Of a stretch of DNA of 18,848 nucleotides, positions 1-7,546 are shown one piece after another (the stretch's first letter is position 1; each line of letters begins with the position of its first letter). Below the pieces are notes generated by a model. That model worked only from the letters and a program-made list of their open reading frames with translations, had not been told where the DNA came from and did no database searches. The position numbers were made by a program, and so were the translations under genes. The stretch is from Planctomycetota bacterium (GTDB lineage Bacteria > Planctomycetota > Planctomycetia > Planctomycetales > Planctomycetaceae), in NCBI GenBank assembly GCA_003669575.1, contig QWOR01000322.1:1-18848 (forward strand), given 5' to 3'.

Positions 1-1043
1 TCACCACAGCCTGGGCCGAGAACAAGCTCACGACCAAATGGACGAATAAGATCGACGCCGATCCGTCCAAGAACTACACCCTCGATAAAGCGCATGGCCC
101 GTGGATGGTCATGGTGGCCAGCTTTCATGACGCTGGTTCGAGCGGCAAAGAACGTTTGGGAAAATCTCCTCTGGAGGCAGCTCAGGAGCTGGTTCTGGAA
201 TTTCGTCGCTTGAAGCCGCCCGTCCCCGCCTATGTGTTCCAGGTCAAGGGAAAAAATGAGTCTGTGAAAGCAAGGGATGATGACGGTCGTGAGCAGCGAA
301 TGAAAAACATGCGGGTCATCGACTCTGTCTGTGTGCTGGCCGGGAACTACCCGACGATTGACGACCCCAAAGCGCAGAAAACTCTGAAGTTCATCAAACA
401 GTTCAAACCCAAGAGCCTGGAAACGGGTGTGGACTACGCCGTGTCTCCTGGTCGCCCGGGCCCGCTGAGCAAAGCTTTCATGACCAGCAATCCCCTCCTG
501 TCCGAAGAGGAGATTCAACAGGCCAAGCAGGCGGCCGACCCCTTGCTCATCAGTTTGAACAATAACGAGACATTCAGTCTCTATGAGAACAAGGGCAAGT
601 TCTCGCTGGTGGTCGCCCGTTTTGCAGGCAAGTCGATTAACGTGGTCAACGAGACCGAAGAGAAGGCCGAAAGCTATTTCACCAGCGGTGGCAATGACCT
701 CGATCAGGCAGCCCTGTCCGCCCGGAATCTGGTCCGTGCTCTCCGCAATCGTGATCCGGTCACCAAAGACCCTCAGTTTGCACCGTACTGCCGACTGGAT
801 GCCTACATCTGGCATGATTACACCAGTTCGATCGTGACGGTGGGCTCGTTCGAATCCCCCAACGATCCCGCCTTGAAGAAGTACGTCGATCTGTTCGGCC
901 CAAAGGTCGTCGAACTGGACTCCGGAAAGAAGTCGAAGGAGTTCCGTTTCCTGCCTGTCCCCCAGCAGGAGGGGGTCTTCAACTACATCCCGTTCGAAGC
1001 AAACATGCGAGTCATGGCTGTCCCGCGAGTTGCGAAGAAGTAG
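1..1043 (+). CDS. Protein with two SPOR-like repeats, 5' end missing
   Basis: The reading frame is open from the left edge (first full codon at position 3) to TAG at 1041-1043, so the true start lies outside the window; the ATG at 105 is internal. I do not recognise a named family. Two segments share the same pattern. The first runs from WMVMVASF to VCVLAGNYPTIDDPKAQ and the second from FSLVVARF to SSIVTVGSFESPNDPALKK. Each has a beta strand, a helix with an A..LV.xxR pattern, an aromatic strand, and a V.xGxF/Y....DP strand and helix. This beta-alpha-beta-beta-alpha arrangement resembles SPOR domains, which bind denuded glycan strands of peptidoglycan, but the assignment is inferred from pattern only. 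No membrane segment is visible in the part present. The next gene (1352) lies 308 bases downstream on the same strand. Confidence 0.8.
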   Translation, partial: TTAWAENKLTTKWTNKIDADPSKNYTLDKAHGPWMVMVASFHDAGSSGKERLGKSPLEAAQELVLEFRRLKPPVPAYVFQVKGKNESVKARDDDGREQRMKNMRVIDSVCVLAGNYPTIDDPKAQKTLKFIKQFKPKSLETGVDYAVSPGRPGPLSKAFMTSNPLLSEEEIQQAKQAADPLLISLNNNETFSLYENKGKFSLVVARFAGKSINVVNETEEKAESYFTSGGNDLDQAALSARNLVRALRNRDPVTKDPQFAPYCRLDAYIWHDYTSSIVTVGSFESPNDPALKKYVDLFGPKVVELDSGKKSKEFRFLPVPQQEGVFNYIPFEANMRVMAVPRVAKK

Positions 1044-1351
1044 TCGCCTGTCCGGCGCCAGAAACGTACTCGGGTAGAACCCATACGACCGACACAGAAT
1101 CCGGACACAGTAGTCCCCGCAAGATCAGCAGGGTTTGACTGACTGTTTCCACGCGCGCATCTCGAAGTGGAGATGAGCCCCACTGACTGATTTTCACGTT
1201 CCAGCCGCTATTTCCCTCCGATACGAAAGGTGGAGATGTGCCGGAGATACCGTTTACCCGAGATCAGCAGTGATGAACTCTGATCGAGGAAAGCGGCATT
1301 CTTTGCCGGTGCATCTGACTCGCCTTTTATTGGGATCGTCGGGAAGTCAGC
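1044..1351. other. Intergenic spacer, probable leader of the 1352 gene
   Basis: This spacer holds no convincing gene. It contains a 13-base direct repeat with one mismatch (GTGGAGATGaGCC at 1167-1179 and GTGGAGATGtGCC at 1230-1242), 63 bases apart. A 6-bp hairpin (1158-1163 with 1170-1175) overlaps the first copy. A 7-bp long-range inverted repeat (TGTCCGG 1049-1055, CCGGACA 1101-1107) follows the preceding stop codon but has no T-tract, so it is not a clear terminator. No -35/-10 pair stands out. Confidence 0.5.
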
Positions 1352-2746
1352 ATGCTTCGTATCACAATGTTACGTGGAAGTCTCGGCCTGTTTCTTGTGG
1401 GGGCGATCTTCGGATCAGCTCCAGCCCTACAGGCACAGGTCGTTCCGGGAACAGGAAATATCCTGAACTTCGACGATCTGGAAGATGCCAACTGGGGTTA
1501 CACACCCAATCTGCCCAAGAGCAGCAAGGAAGAAGACGAGAACATCCGGTTCCCGCTCGGCTTTTCCAGCAACCGGATGTGGTCCGAGAGCCCGAAACGC
1601 GGTAGCCCGGACGTGATCAAGAGGATTGAAACACCCGCTGGCGGATTGGCCGGCAGCACCGGTTCGCTCTATCTGAGAACGCGTGACTGTGGAATCCCCG
1701 GTCGTCCCGGCAACAAGCAGGCCCAGGATGACTTCATCCTGGCTGCCCGTCCGGTGTCGGTGAACTTCTCACCGAACTATGTCGTCCGCGTGTTCGTTCC
1801 GGAATTTGAAGCCTGGGAACAACGCCAGGGCGTCAGCTTCGGCATCCGCGCTGGAATGCAGGGCATGGTCACCAAGGACAAACCAGCCAGCCTGGGGCGG
1901 CGGTTGCTGCGCGGTTCGCGGACACAGAAGGTCACCGAAGTCGAGCCGTACTACCCGGGCTTCTTCATCGCCTACAACCCGAAGAACGCAAATCCCGCTC
2001 ACAAAGATCCTCACGCGATCATCCTGATCCGGTCGGATGGAAATGGTCATGAAGTCGCTGGCCCCAAGATCACTCAGACGGGTTGGTGGACATTCGGAAT
2101 GTCGGTCACACCTGACTCACGCTGTCACTACTATGCCCATGCCGGTGTCGCCGACCTGACCGCCGCAGACCACATTTACTCTTCGTTGCCCTACGGGATT
2201 CGTGGCGACTTCTTCAACACAATCTTCTTCAATGTCTGTTCCGCCGATAACGGCGTCGCGTGGTCGACCCCGTGGATCATCGATGATCCCAAGGTCTACT
2301 ACTCGGGCAAGCCAATGACCAATCCGACTGTTCCTCAGCAGGCTCAGGGACAGCCAGTCAAGACAGTCCAGGCTCCTACTGGAGAGCTGAACTCGAAGAA
2401 CGCTTCGATGTCCAAGGTGATCATCGATCCCGAAATGCAACCTTCCGTTCAACCGCCAGCTACGGCTGACGCTGGGGCCACGCCGGCTGTAACGACAGCA
2501 GATGTCCCCGCCCCCGAGGCACCACCAGCAGATCCAATCACCCAGGAACCGGTTGCTCCGCCAGCGAATGTGACTCCCCCAAGTGTTGCACCGCCGATGG
2601 CTGCCGCTGATTCCAAATCATCTGTTGGACCGGTTCATCCCCTGAATACGCCAGACGTTTCTTCGGGAGAAAAAGCCCCGCAGAACGAAGCCAAACCACA
2701 AAGCGAGCTGGAGAGCGATCTGATTCCTCTTCCGCCGCTCGATTAA
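1352..2746 (+). CDS. Secreted protein with proline/alanine-rich C-terminal tail
   Basis: This is a 464-residue protein of unknown function. Residues 1-29 form a classical signal peptide: basic start, hydrophobic core LGLFLVGAIFG, and a likely cut after ALQA. The mature globular part spans about residues 30-330. It is rich in aromatic and glycine residues (for example YPGFFIAYNPKN and QTGWWTFGMSV), with strand-like alternation that could be a lectin-like or beta-sandwich fold, although no family motif is recognised. From about residue 330 to the end the sequence is low-complexity P/A/V/S/E, typical of a disordered spacer. The ATG at 1352 is preceded by a weak GGGAAG site at about 1340. The gene ends 25 bases before a strong intrinsic terminator, so it is probably the last gene of its transcript. 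Confidence 0.85.
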   Translation: MLRITMLRGSLGLFLVGAIFGSAPALQAQVVPGTGNILNFDDLEDANWGYTPNLPKSSKEEDENIRFPLGFSSNRMWSESPKRGSPDVIKRIETPAGGLAGSTGSLYLRTRDCGIPGRPGNKQAQDDFILAARPVSVNFSPNYVVRVFVPEFEAWEQRQGVSFGIRAGMQGMVTKDKPASLGRRLLRGSRTQKVTEVEPYYPGFFIAYNPKNANPAHKDPHAIILIRSDGNGHEVAGPKITQTGWWTFGMSVTPDSRCHYYAHAGVADLTAADHIYSSLPYGIRGDFFNTIFFNVCSADNGVAWSTPWIIDDPKVYYSGKPMTNPTVPQQAQGQPVKTVQAPTGELNSKNASMSKVIIDPEMQPSVQPPATADAGATPAVTTADVPAPEAPPADPITQEPVAPPANVTPPSVAPPMAAADSKSSVGPVHPLNTPDVSSGEKAPQNEAKPQSELESDLIPLPPLD

Positions 2747-2771
2747 AACTGCTTCCCGGCAGGTTTCGTTG

Positions 2772-2810
2772 AGCCGAGGCTGAGCGTTCAGCCTCGGCTT
2801 TCTTTTTTTA
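2772..2810 (+). terminator. Rho-independent terminator
   Basis: A perfect 12-bp stem (2772-2783 with 2788-2799) has a four-base GCGT loop and is followed at once by TTTCTTTTTTT. It lies 25 bases after the stop of the plus-strand secreted-protein gene. The convergent minus-strand WecA-like gene ends at 2830. The T-tract is only on the plus-strand side, so action on the minus-strand transcript would be weaker. Confidence 0.93.
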
Positions 2811-2829
2811 TAAATAACAACTGCAGGCC

Positions 2830-3930
2830 TTATTTCTCACGGCGACCCACAGTCTCCAGAATCGCAATCACGGCCAGTACGCACAGCACCATGGCAAAGA
2901 CAATGACAGCACCGCTCCAGCCTTGAACGCGGTACAACAGCAGTGCCCCTAATCCCGTGGTCAATGTACAGAGATGGACTGTCAGTACCGCATTTTTCCG
3001 ACTGAGACCCAGTTCGACCAACCGGTGGGAGAAATGAGATTTATCCGGATGGAAGGGGCTGCGGCCCTGTGACAATCGAATGAGTACCACCGAGGTGAAG
3101 TCATACAGCGGAACCGCCAGAACACACAGCGGTGCCAGGATCACTGACCGGGACGATTGATTGGCATCGTAGAACGTACCGAGCAACGTCAGCGAAGCGA
3201 GCATCAACCCGATGAACATGCTTCCGGCATCGCCCATGAATATCCGGGCCGGAGGCCAGTTGTGGCACATGAATCCGGCGATTGAGCCAGACAGCACAAG
3301 CAACACACCGCCCACGAACCACTTGGGATCGGCGGTCGAGGTCAGCATGACAGCTGCAAAGATCACCGAAGCAATCAAGCCGATGCCGGACGAGAGTGCG
3401 TCCATGTTGTCGAGAAAGTTAAACGCATTTATCAGCACGCCAATCCACAGCACCGTCAGAATAAATCCAATCCAGGGCTGTGATGCGAAAACCGTCGCCC
3501 GCACGCCGCAGCTTGCTAGACCAACCGCAATGCCCAGTTGCATGAACAGACGCGGTTGCCAGGGCAGCGGGCGATAGTCGTCCCAGAATCCCATCGTCGC
3601 GACGACGACTCCCGCAACGGCGAGAATCCAGAACTCGCTGGATCGGGCCATGACCCCACTCAGATGTGGGCGCAGTTCCTCGGGAAACCACTCCGGCATC
3701 TGCGGCTGCCGCAGGAGCCACCAGACAGCTAACTGAGCTACACTGGCTGTGATCAGGAATCCCGCGACAATTCCGATCCCGCCCCCCAGAGGAGTCGGAG
3801 TGGTATGAACCTTCCTGGCGGCAGGCTGATCAATCAGGCCAATGCGAGGCGAAAACCACCGCATGAATCCGGTGACACCGCACGACACTATGAAAGACGG
3901 AATCAGACATGCAGCGATAAACCAGAGCAC
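2830..3930 (-). CDS. WecA/TagO/MraY-type glycosyl-1-phosphate transferase
   Basis: This is a 366-residue polytopic membrane protein of the polyprenyl-phosphate N-acetylhexosamine-1-phosphate transferase family. The family transfers a sugar-1-phosphate from a UDP-sugar to undecaprenyl phosphate on the cytoplasmic face, the first step of many surface polysaccharide pathways. Family landmarks appear in order: GLIDQPAARKVHTTPTPLGG (about 31-50), the DD pair at 117-118, the catalytic loop NAFNFLDNMDALSSG (168-182), FMGDAGS with Asp234, and the HPDKSHFSHR loop with histidines 294, 299 and 302. The DGxDG-like motif reads DNMDA. The length fits the WecA/TagO group. The start lies 6 bases after the stop of the PgsA-like gene, so the two are almost certainly co-transcribed. 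The sugar substrate cannot be told from sequence. Peptidoglycan MraY itself is less likely because the N-terminal motif matches WecA/TagO better. Confidence 0.92.
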   Translation of the reverse strand: MLWFIAACLIPSFIVSCGVTGFMRWFSPRIGLIDQPAARKVHTTPTPLGGGIGIVAGFLITASVAQLAVWWLLRQPQMPEWFPEELRPHLSGVMARSSEFWILAVAGVVVATMGFWDDYRPLPWQPRLFMQLGIAVGLASCGVRATVFASQPWIGFILTVLWIGVLINAFNFLDNMDALSSGIGLIASVIFAAVMLTSTADPKWFVGGVLLVLSGSIAGFMCHNWPPARIFMGDAGSMFIGLMLASLTLLGTFYDANQSSRSVILAPLCVLAVPLYDFTSVVLIRLSQGRSPFHPDKSHFSHRLVELGLSRKNAVLTVHLCTLTTGLGALLLYRVQGWSGAVIVFAMVLCVLAVIAILETVGRREK

Positions 3931-3936
3931 AAACAG

Positions 3937-4590
3937 TCACTCCGCAGCGGGACGACGCAAGACTTGAAACGCCCGCCAGGAGTACTCCATCCCGCTATAC
4001 ACGGTGATGGCCACGGTGGCCCAGATGGAAAAGTCACGGAGACCAAACAACAGGCGGGTCGAGAGAACCGACTCCCACAATGATCGAAATCCGGGACTCA
4101 AAGAGAACAGACAGAGCGGCACCGCAGTGCACTGCAACCCCATCTTGATTTTCCCCGACCACTTTGCGGAGAAGTCGGTCCCGCGCTGCTCCAGAAACGC
4201 ACGCAGCTGAGTGATAAACATCTCGCGAGCGACAATCACAAATGTCACCCAGGCCCCGACACCGCTTTCGGGCCACGCCATCAGAAAGATGAATGAGCCG
4301 CAAATGATGATCTTGTCGACGAAGGGGTCGAGAATCCGGCCCAGCACTGTTACCTGACCATACTTCCGGGCCAGGTAGCCGTCCAGAAAGTCAGTCAGCG
4401 CGGCGATGATGAAGACGATCGCCGAGGTCTGCCAGTACTTGCCCGTCGCGATCAGACAGAACAAAACCAGCGACAACACGAACCGCGATAATGTGATCGC
4501 GTTTGGCAAATTCAATGAGCGACCATCGATCACCGAGGCAATTTGAGCATTCTCAGATGGAGCGGATTTGGTCAAAGAGGCGGCTTCCAT
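3937..4590 (-). CDS. pgsA: CDP-alcohol phosphatidyltransferase, probable PgsA
   Basis: The enzyme probably makes phosphatidylglycerol phosphate from CDP-diacylglycerol and glycerol-3-phosphate in the inner membrane. The full CDP-alcohol phosphotransferase signature is present: D67-x2-D70-G71-x2-A74-R75-x8-G84-x3-D88-x3-D92, counted from the chosen start. The lead-in LNLPNAITLSR is the usual PgsA N-terminus. Several hydrophobic helices follow. The frame is open upstream to an ATG at 4701, which would add 37 residues. That extension is cysteine- and serine-rich, unlike the family, so I prefer the ATG at 4590, giving 217 residues and a length nearer the usual 180-200. Neither start has a strong ribosome site. 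The gene is followed after 6 bases by the WecA-like gene. A phosphatidylserine or other CDP-alcohol enzyme is possible but less likely. Confidence 0.9.
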   Translation of the reverse strand: MEAASLTKSAPSENAQIASVIDGRSLNLPNAITLSRFVLSLVLFCLIATGKYWQTSAIVFIIAALTDFLDGYLARKYGQVTVLGRILDPFVDKIIICGSFIFLMAWPESGVGAWVTFVIVAREMFITQLRAFLEQRGTDFSAKWSGKIKMGLQCTAVPLCLFSLSPGFRSLWESVLSTRLLFGLRDFSIWATVAITVYSGMEYSWRAFQVLRRPAAE

Positions 4591-4860
4591 CGATCGGCCA
4601 GAACAGACGCGAACGATGGTCGAACACAACAGCCCACCAACCTCGCTCCGCCCGGTCATGGTAGCGATTGCCACGCCGTCCAGCGAGAACATGTCGAACA
4701 TTTTCGCGGCTCATTCGACAATTCAAACACGATCGATCGAATCGCTTCAAACGGAGTTCCCGCTTCGAAAACGAGCCTCATGCACGGTAGACAACGAACA
4801 ATTGGAATTCGGCAGAATTCGCTGGTGCCGCAAGTGGCGAACGCCGATCTCATCATGGCA

Positions 4861-5034
4861 CTGAGGACTCTTCCTCAGTGATTTCGAGCGGTCTACCCAG
4901 CCACTGCGATGGCAACGACTTGTTGCCATCTCTCTGGCAGACTCCCGGCGAACACTCTCGCAGGAGAAACCGCTCGACCAATTCTCGCAGCCGCCGGTGC
5001 TCCTCCCCCTCGGAGTTCCGGCGGTTCTTTTTTT
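4861..5034 (+). ncRNA. Candidate structured small RNA
   Basis: Five helices cover almost all of this segment. The first is a 7-bp hairpin (4861-4867 with 4872-4878, loop CTCT). The second is a 9-bp closing stem (4884-4892 with 4969-4977). Inside it are a perfect 9-bp hairpin (4908-4916 with 4922-4930) and a bulged hairpin (4942-4951 with 4958-4966), making a three-way junction. The last is a terminator hairpin with a T-tract (4991-5034). No plus-strand protein gene lies upstream: the preceding 2 kb is filled by minus-strand genes. A strong plus-strand terminator therefore implies a non-coding transcript. I do not recognise tmRNA, RNase P RNA, SRP RNA, 6S RNA or a known riboswitch, and no co-oriented gene follows. 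The 5' end is a guess; transcription could begin further left, antisense to the start of the PgsA-like gene. Confidence 0.5.
4991..5034 (+). terminator. Strong intrinsic terminator of the candidate small RNA
   Basis: The stem is CCGCCGG (4991-4997) with CCGGCGG (5018-5024) and CTCC (5000-5003) with GGAG (5012-5015), with a small T/T plus G-T internal pair between them. The loop is TCCCCCTC. TTCTTTTTTT follows at 5025-5034. On the minus strand no T-run follows the stem, so the direction is plus. Confidence 0.85.
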
Positions 5035-5133
5035 GAATCCAGGTGGCAGGCACCGACATTTTCCGAGCTCGTTTTCCACGGTACAGAACTGTCTGTCTCT
5101 GTGTGAGAAACGAATACAGAGTTGCAGAGATCT

Positions 5134-5391
5134 TTACTTCGTCTCACCGTCCTGCCGCTCCATGAGTTGAATTAAACTCCGTACGGTGCCAATGAAGAGC
5201 GAGATTCCACAGACTCCACTCGCAATCCCAGTGACCCAGGTCACGATGCGAAAAGCCCTCGTTCCCACTTGGTCACCGAGCGAAGCCAGCAACACCCAGA
5301 TCAGCCCACTGGTCACAGTGACGGCCATCAGCCCCACCCATGTGGCCAGCCCACGTCGCAGCCATGTCAGTTGTCCGTGAGTCTCGTTCAT
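5134..5391 (-). CDS. Small two-helix membrane protein
   Basis: This 85-residue protein of unknown function has two clear membrane segments, about residues 15-36 (ATWVGLMAVTVTSGLIWVLL) and 45-70 (around VTWVTGIASGVCGISLFIG). They are separated by a short GDQVGTR loop, and the C-terminus is polar (MERQDGETK). The ATG at 5391 is preceded by a weak GGTGA. It lies 42 bases after the stop of the 608-residue gene in the same direction, so the two probably share a transcript. It may be a membrane accessory factor, but there is no direct evidence. Confidence 0.72.
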   Translation of the reverse strand: MNETHGQLTWLRRGLATWVGLMAVTVTSGLIWVLLASLGDQVGTRAFRIVTWVTGIASGVCGISLFIGTVRSLIQLMERQDGETK

Positions 5392-5433
5392 GAGTCACCA
5401 GATCCGATGAAACGTCGTTAACGGCCCGAGAGA

Positions 5434-7260
5434 CTAATCGACTTCCACGAACGATGAATACTTTCCGTCTTTCACTCGCGAGACCACGGTCTCCTGTGAC
5501 GAATGCATCCCCAGTGCTGAGCGGGCATTGTCACCACGCTCTGCCTGATGAAAGACCATCCAGAGGTCGTCGCCAAATCGCCAGCGTGCGGCACTCGCCA
5601 GATGCGGGGGCACCCGCTTCCCTTCTTCGGCCACGGTCAACGGGCCCCACTGGACCGGTGTCTCGCGGCGACTGACGTCCCAGTCAATGACGACTGCGTT
5701 ATAGAACCCTGAATGTTCAGCCACGCTGCGCAGGAGGATGCGCTGGTCCTCACACGACAGATGGCCATCCGCGCTTCGCACCCGCTCCTGATCCATGAAG
5801 AGTGGCAGGACGCGAGCCACCGCCGATCCATGATGCAGCTGCCATTCCCGTGACCGACCGTCTGCGAGTGCTTTCCATCCAGGAGTCAGCGGCAGCTGCG
5901 ATTCCAGCGAAACCCCCGTCATGCCCGGAGCTCGCACTTCATCGGCGATGAGCAGGAAGTGATCAACCCGGGACCAGAGTAACTGACGAAAGACCGTCAC
6001 GCCCGGGGCAGGCTTCCAGGTCAGCTCGCAAAAATCGGCTTCGGTGTCCGAGAACCAGCAACAGCAACTCCACTCCCCGCCCGTCCAGTTCTGCCCACCG
6101 GCAGTCACACTGGCGGTCCACGCTCCCTGAATCAGCGGTTGCTCCAGAATACTCACCTCGACCGAGGGAACGTTCTGGTCAAATCGAGCAATGCACCGGT
6201 CTCGTGATTCACGCCAATCCCCATGCAGCAGCGCGTAGTCGGCGAAGTCAGACTGGTGCGAGACGATCTGCTTCTTCTTCATCTCGGACCGCGTGCGGAG
6301 CTTCTTCGACGAGATCTTCTCATCCGATTTCGATTCCAGGCCAACTCGCTTCCAGATCTTCTGGAGTTTACTGATCGCCTCGGCGGAGTCTGAATCGGCG
6401 AGCGTCGACACACTCTGCATCCAATCCAGCGCTTCGTGCGGAGTCCGTGACGGAACCCAACTGCAGTCGAGAGGAAAGAGCAGGATCGCCCGGGCTGCCA
6501 GTTTCGCGAGTCGCTCGCGATCCTTGGCATCACCCAACTTCAAATTGAGCCGTTTGAACAAGTTGTTCTGTCGCAGAATTCCCGCCAGCGCAGCTGTCAG
6601 CGACGAATGAATTGCGGCCTGAGGGTGTCCTTCTTCATCGACGAAGGTCCCCAGAAACTGGCGAACAGCGGTCGCCACCGGTTCGACGTGTGATTTCTTG
6701 AGTGGTAATTCTGCGGAAGCGATCAGCCGCATCAGCTGCATCTCGGTGGCCAGCAACTCGCGAACTGCGGCGTGATGGGTGCCAGTCGAGATGGAGACCG
6801 GCCCGGTGTGCTCCTCGACAAACCGCCACAGACGGATCAACACCCCATCCGACAATCGGTTCGAGCGGTCAAGCAGGATGGCACACGCCAGCAACTGGTC
6901 GAGCAAGCTGGGGACAGCCGACGGAGGATGGCGATCAAGCCACGCCTCGACCATGCCCGACTGCATTTCGACGGCCTGTCGCCCTTTTAGAGTCGACAAC
7001 CTGCACAATTCGTCAATGGCCTCGATTGTGACTGCATCCACTGAGGGATCGGCGGACCAGCGTAATACGGCGATCAGCCCCAGCTTTTTGAAGGGCTCGA
7101 ACCTCGACCGCAACTGCCGGGCCACCTGACGAATATCTCCTTCCCGGAGAGCAGATTGCCACTCGAGGGGTGAACGAATCGTCGCCGAGAGTGACTGCAA
7201 CCACTCGGTATCCGTCAGATTCTGAAGGGATCGGGAACGGACGGGGACAGGTGAACTCAT
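5434..7260 (-). CDS. Conserved large protein of unknown function
   Basis: This is a 608-residue soluble protein with no signal peptide or membrane helix visible. The N-terminal half (about 30-330) is helical and leucine-rich, with phrases such as SGMVEAWLDRH and LLDQLLACAILLDRS that could form an alpha/alpha repeat. A basic linker (SDEKISSKKLRTRSEMKKKQ) sits at about 315-335. The C-terminal half (about 340-608) is strand-rich, with many Trp residues and a CCCWF cluster. A helical toroid followed by a beta-sandwich is the layout of heparinase II/III-like and related polysaccharide lyases. I could not identify catalytic residues, so this remains a structural guess. The gene is divergent from the TolB-like gene across 286 bases and probably leads a two-gene unit with the small membrane protein. 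Confidence 0.85.
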   Translation of the reverse strand: MSSPVPVRSRSLQNLTDTEWLQSLSATIRSPLEWQSALREGDIRQVARQLRSRFEPFKKLGLIAVLRWSADPSVDAVTIEAIDELCRLSTLKGRQAVEMQSGMVEAWLDRHPPSAVPSLLDQLLACAILLDRSNRLSDGVLIRLWRFVEEHTGPVSISTGTHHAAVRELLATEMQLMRLIASAELPLKKSHVEPVATAVRQFLGTFVDEEGHPQAAIHSSLTAALAGILRQNNLFKRLNLKLGDAKDRERLAKLAARAILLFPLDCSWVPSRTPHEALDWMQSVSTLADSDSAEAISKLQKIWKRVGLESKSDEKISSKKLRTRSEMKKKQIVSHQSDFADYALLHGDWRESRDRCIARFDQNVPSVEVSILEQPLIQGAWTASVTAGGQNWTGGEWSCCCWFSDTEADFCELTWKPAPGVTVFRQLLWSRVDHFLLIADEVRAPGMTGVSLESQLPLTPGWKALADGRSREWQLHHGSAVARVLPLFMDQERVRSADGHLSCEDQRILLRSVAEHSGFYNAVVIDWDVSRRETPVQWGPLTVAEEGKRVPPHLASAARWRFGDDLWMVFHQAERGDNARSALGMHSSQETVVSRVKDGKYSSFVEVD

Positions 7261-7546
7261 GGTGTCGGCAAGCTTCCAGGAAAAAGGGTGACACCTCAGC
7301 GTAACGCAACGTCGGTCCGTTGCAAATCCGCAGAGTCATCGAGCGGAATGAATTCAGACACTCCACTTCCTGCACCAATTTGTTCCCGCCTGCGGAACGC
7401 GGAATGAGAAACCGTCCACCATCTCCTGGCCGCTCAGTATTACCCTCCTGAAGAGGACACAGTGGTCGACTCGGGGAGAGCGGAATAGACTGAGAGATGA
7501 CGAACTCGCTGATTGGACTTCGGAAACACCTTCGACGGAAAACCCC
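7261..7546. promoter_or_regulatory. Divergent promoter region
   Basis: This spacer separates the minus-strand 608-residue gene and the plus-strand TolB-like gene, so promoters for both should lie here, although no confident -35/-10 pair can be read. It has a GGTGTC/GACACC inverted repeat (7261-7266 and 7290-7295) next to the minus-strand start. A 6-bp hairpin GCAACG (7306-7311) with CGTTGC (7318-7323) lies near it. Either could be an operator or leader structure. Confidence 0.35.

Larger units (their letters stand above)
4591..5133. other. Long spacer without a protein gene
   Basis: No reading frame here has convincing protein character: the short frames on both strands are rich in Ser, Arg, Cys and Pro and have no ribosome site. 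The left part (4591-4701) may encode an N-terminal extension of the PgsA-like gene. The segment 4861-5034 is full of hairpins and ends in a plus-strand terminator, annotated separately as a candidate small RNA. Two GGAATTC/GAATTC copies occur at 4804-4820. I found no clear promoter. Confidence 0.6.

Noticed and set aside
842..860. GTTCGAATCCCCC resembling a tRNA T-arm
   Set aside because: It lies inside a well-supported coding frame; the five bases before TTCGAAT do not pair with the five after it, and no acceptor stem is present.
4543..4881. Plus-strand open frame overlapping the PgsA-like start region
   Set aside because: It is rich in Ser, Arg and His with no motif and overlaps a well-supported gene; it ends inside the structured-RNA segment without sign of a real stop region.
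5097..5121. CTCTGT/ACAGAG hairpin after the small membrane protein gene
   Set aside because: The loop is 13 bases and no T-run follows on the minus strand, so a terminator call is not supported.
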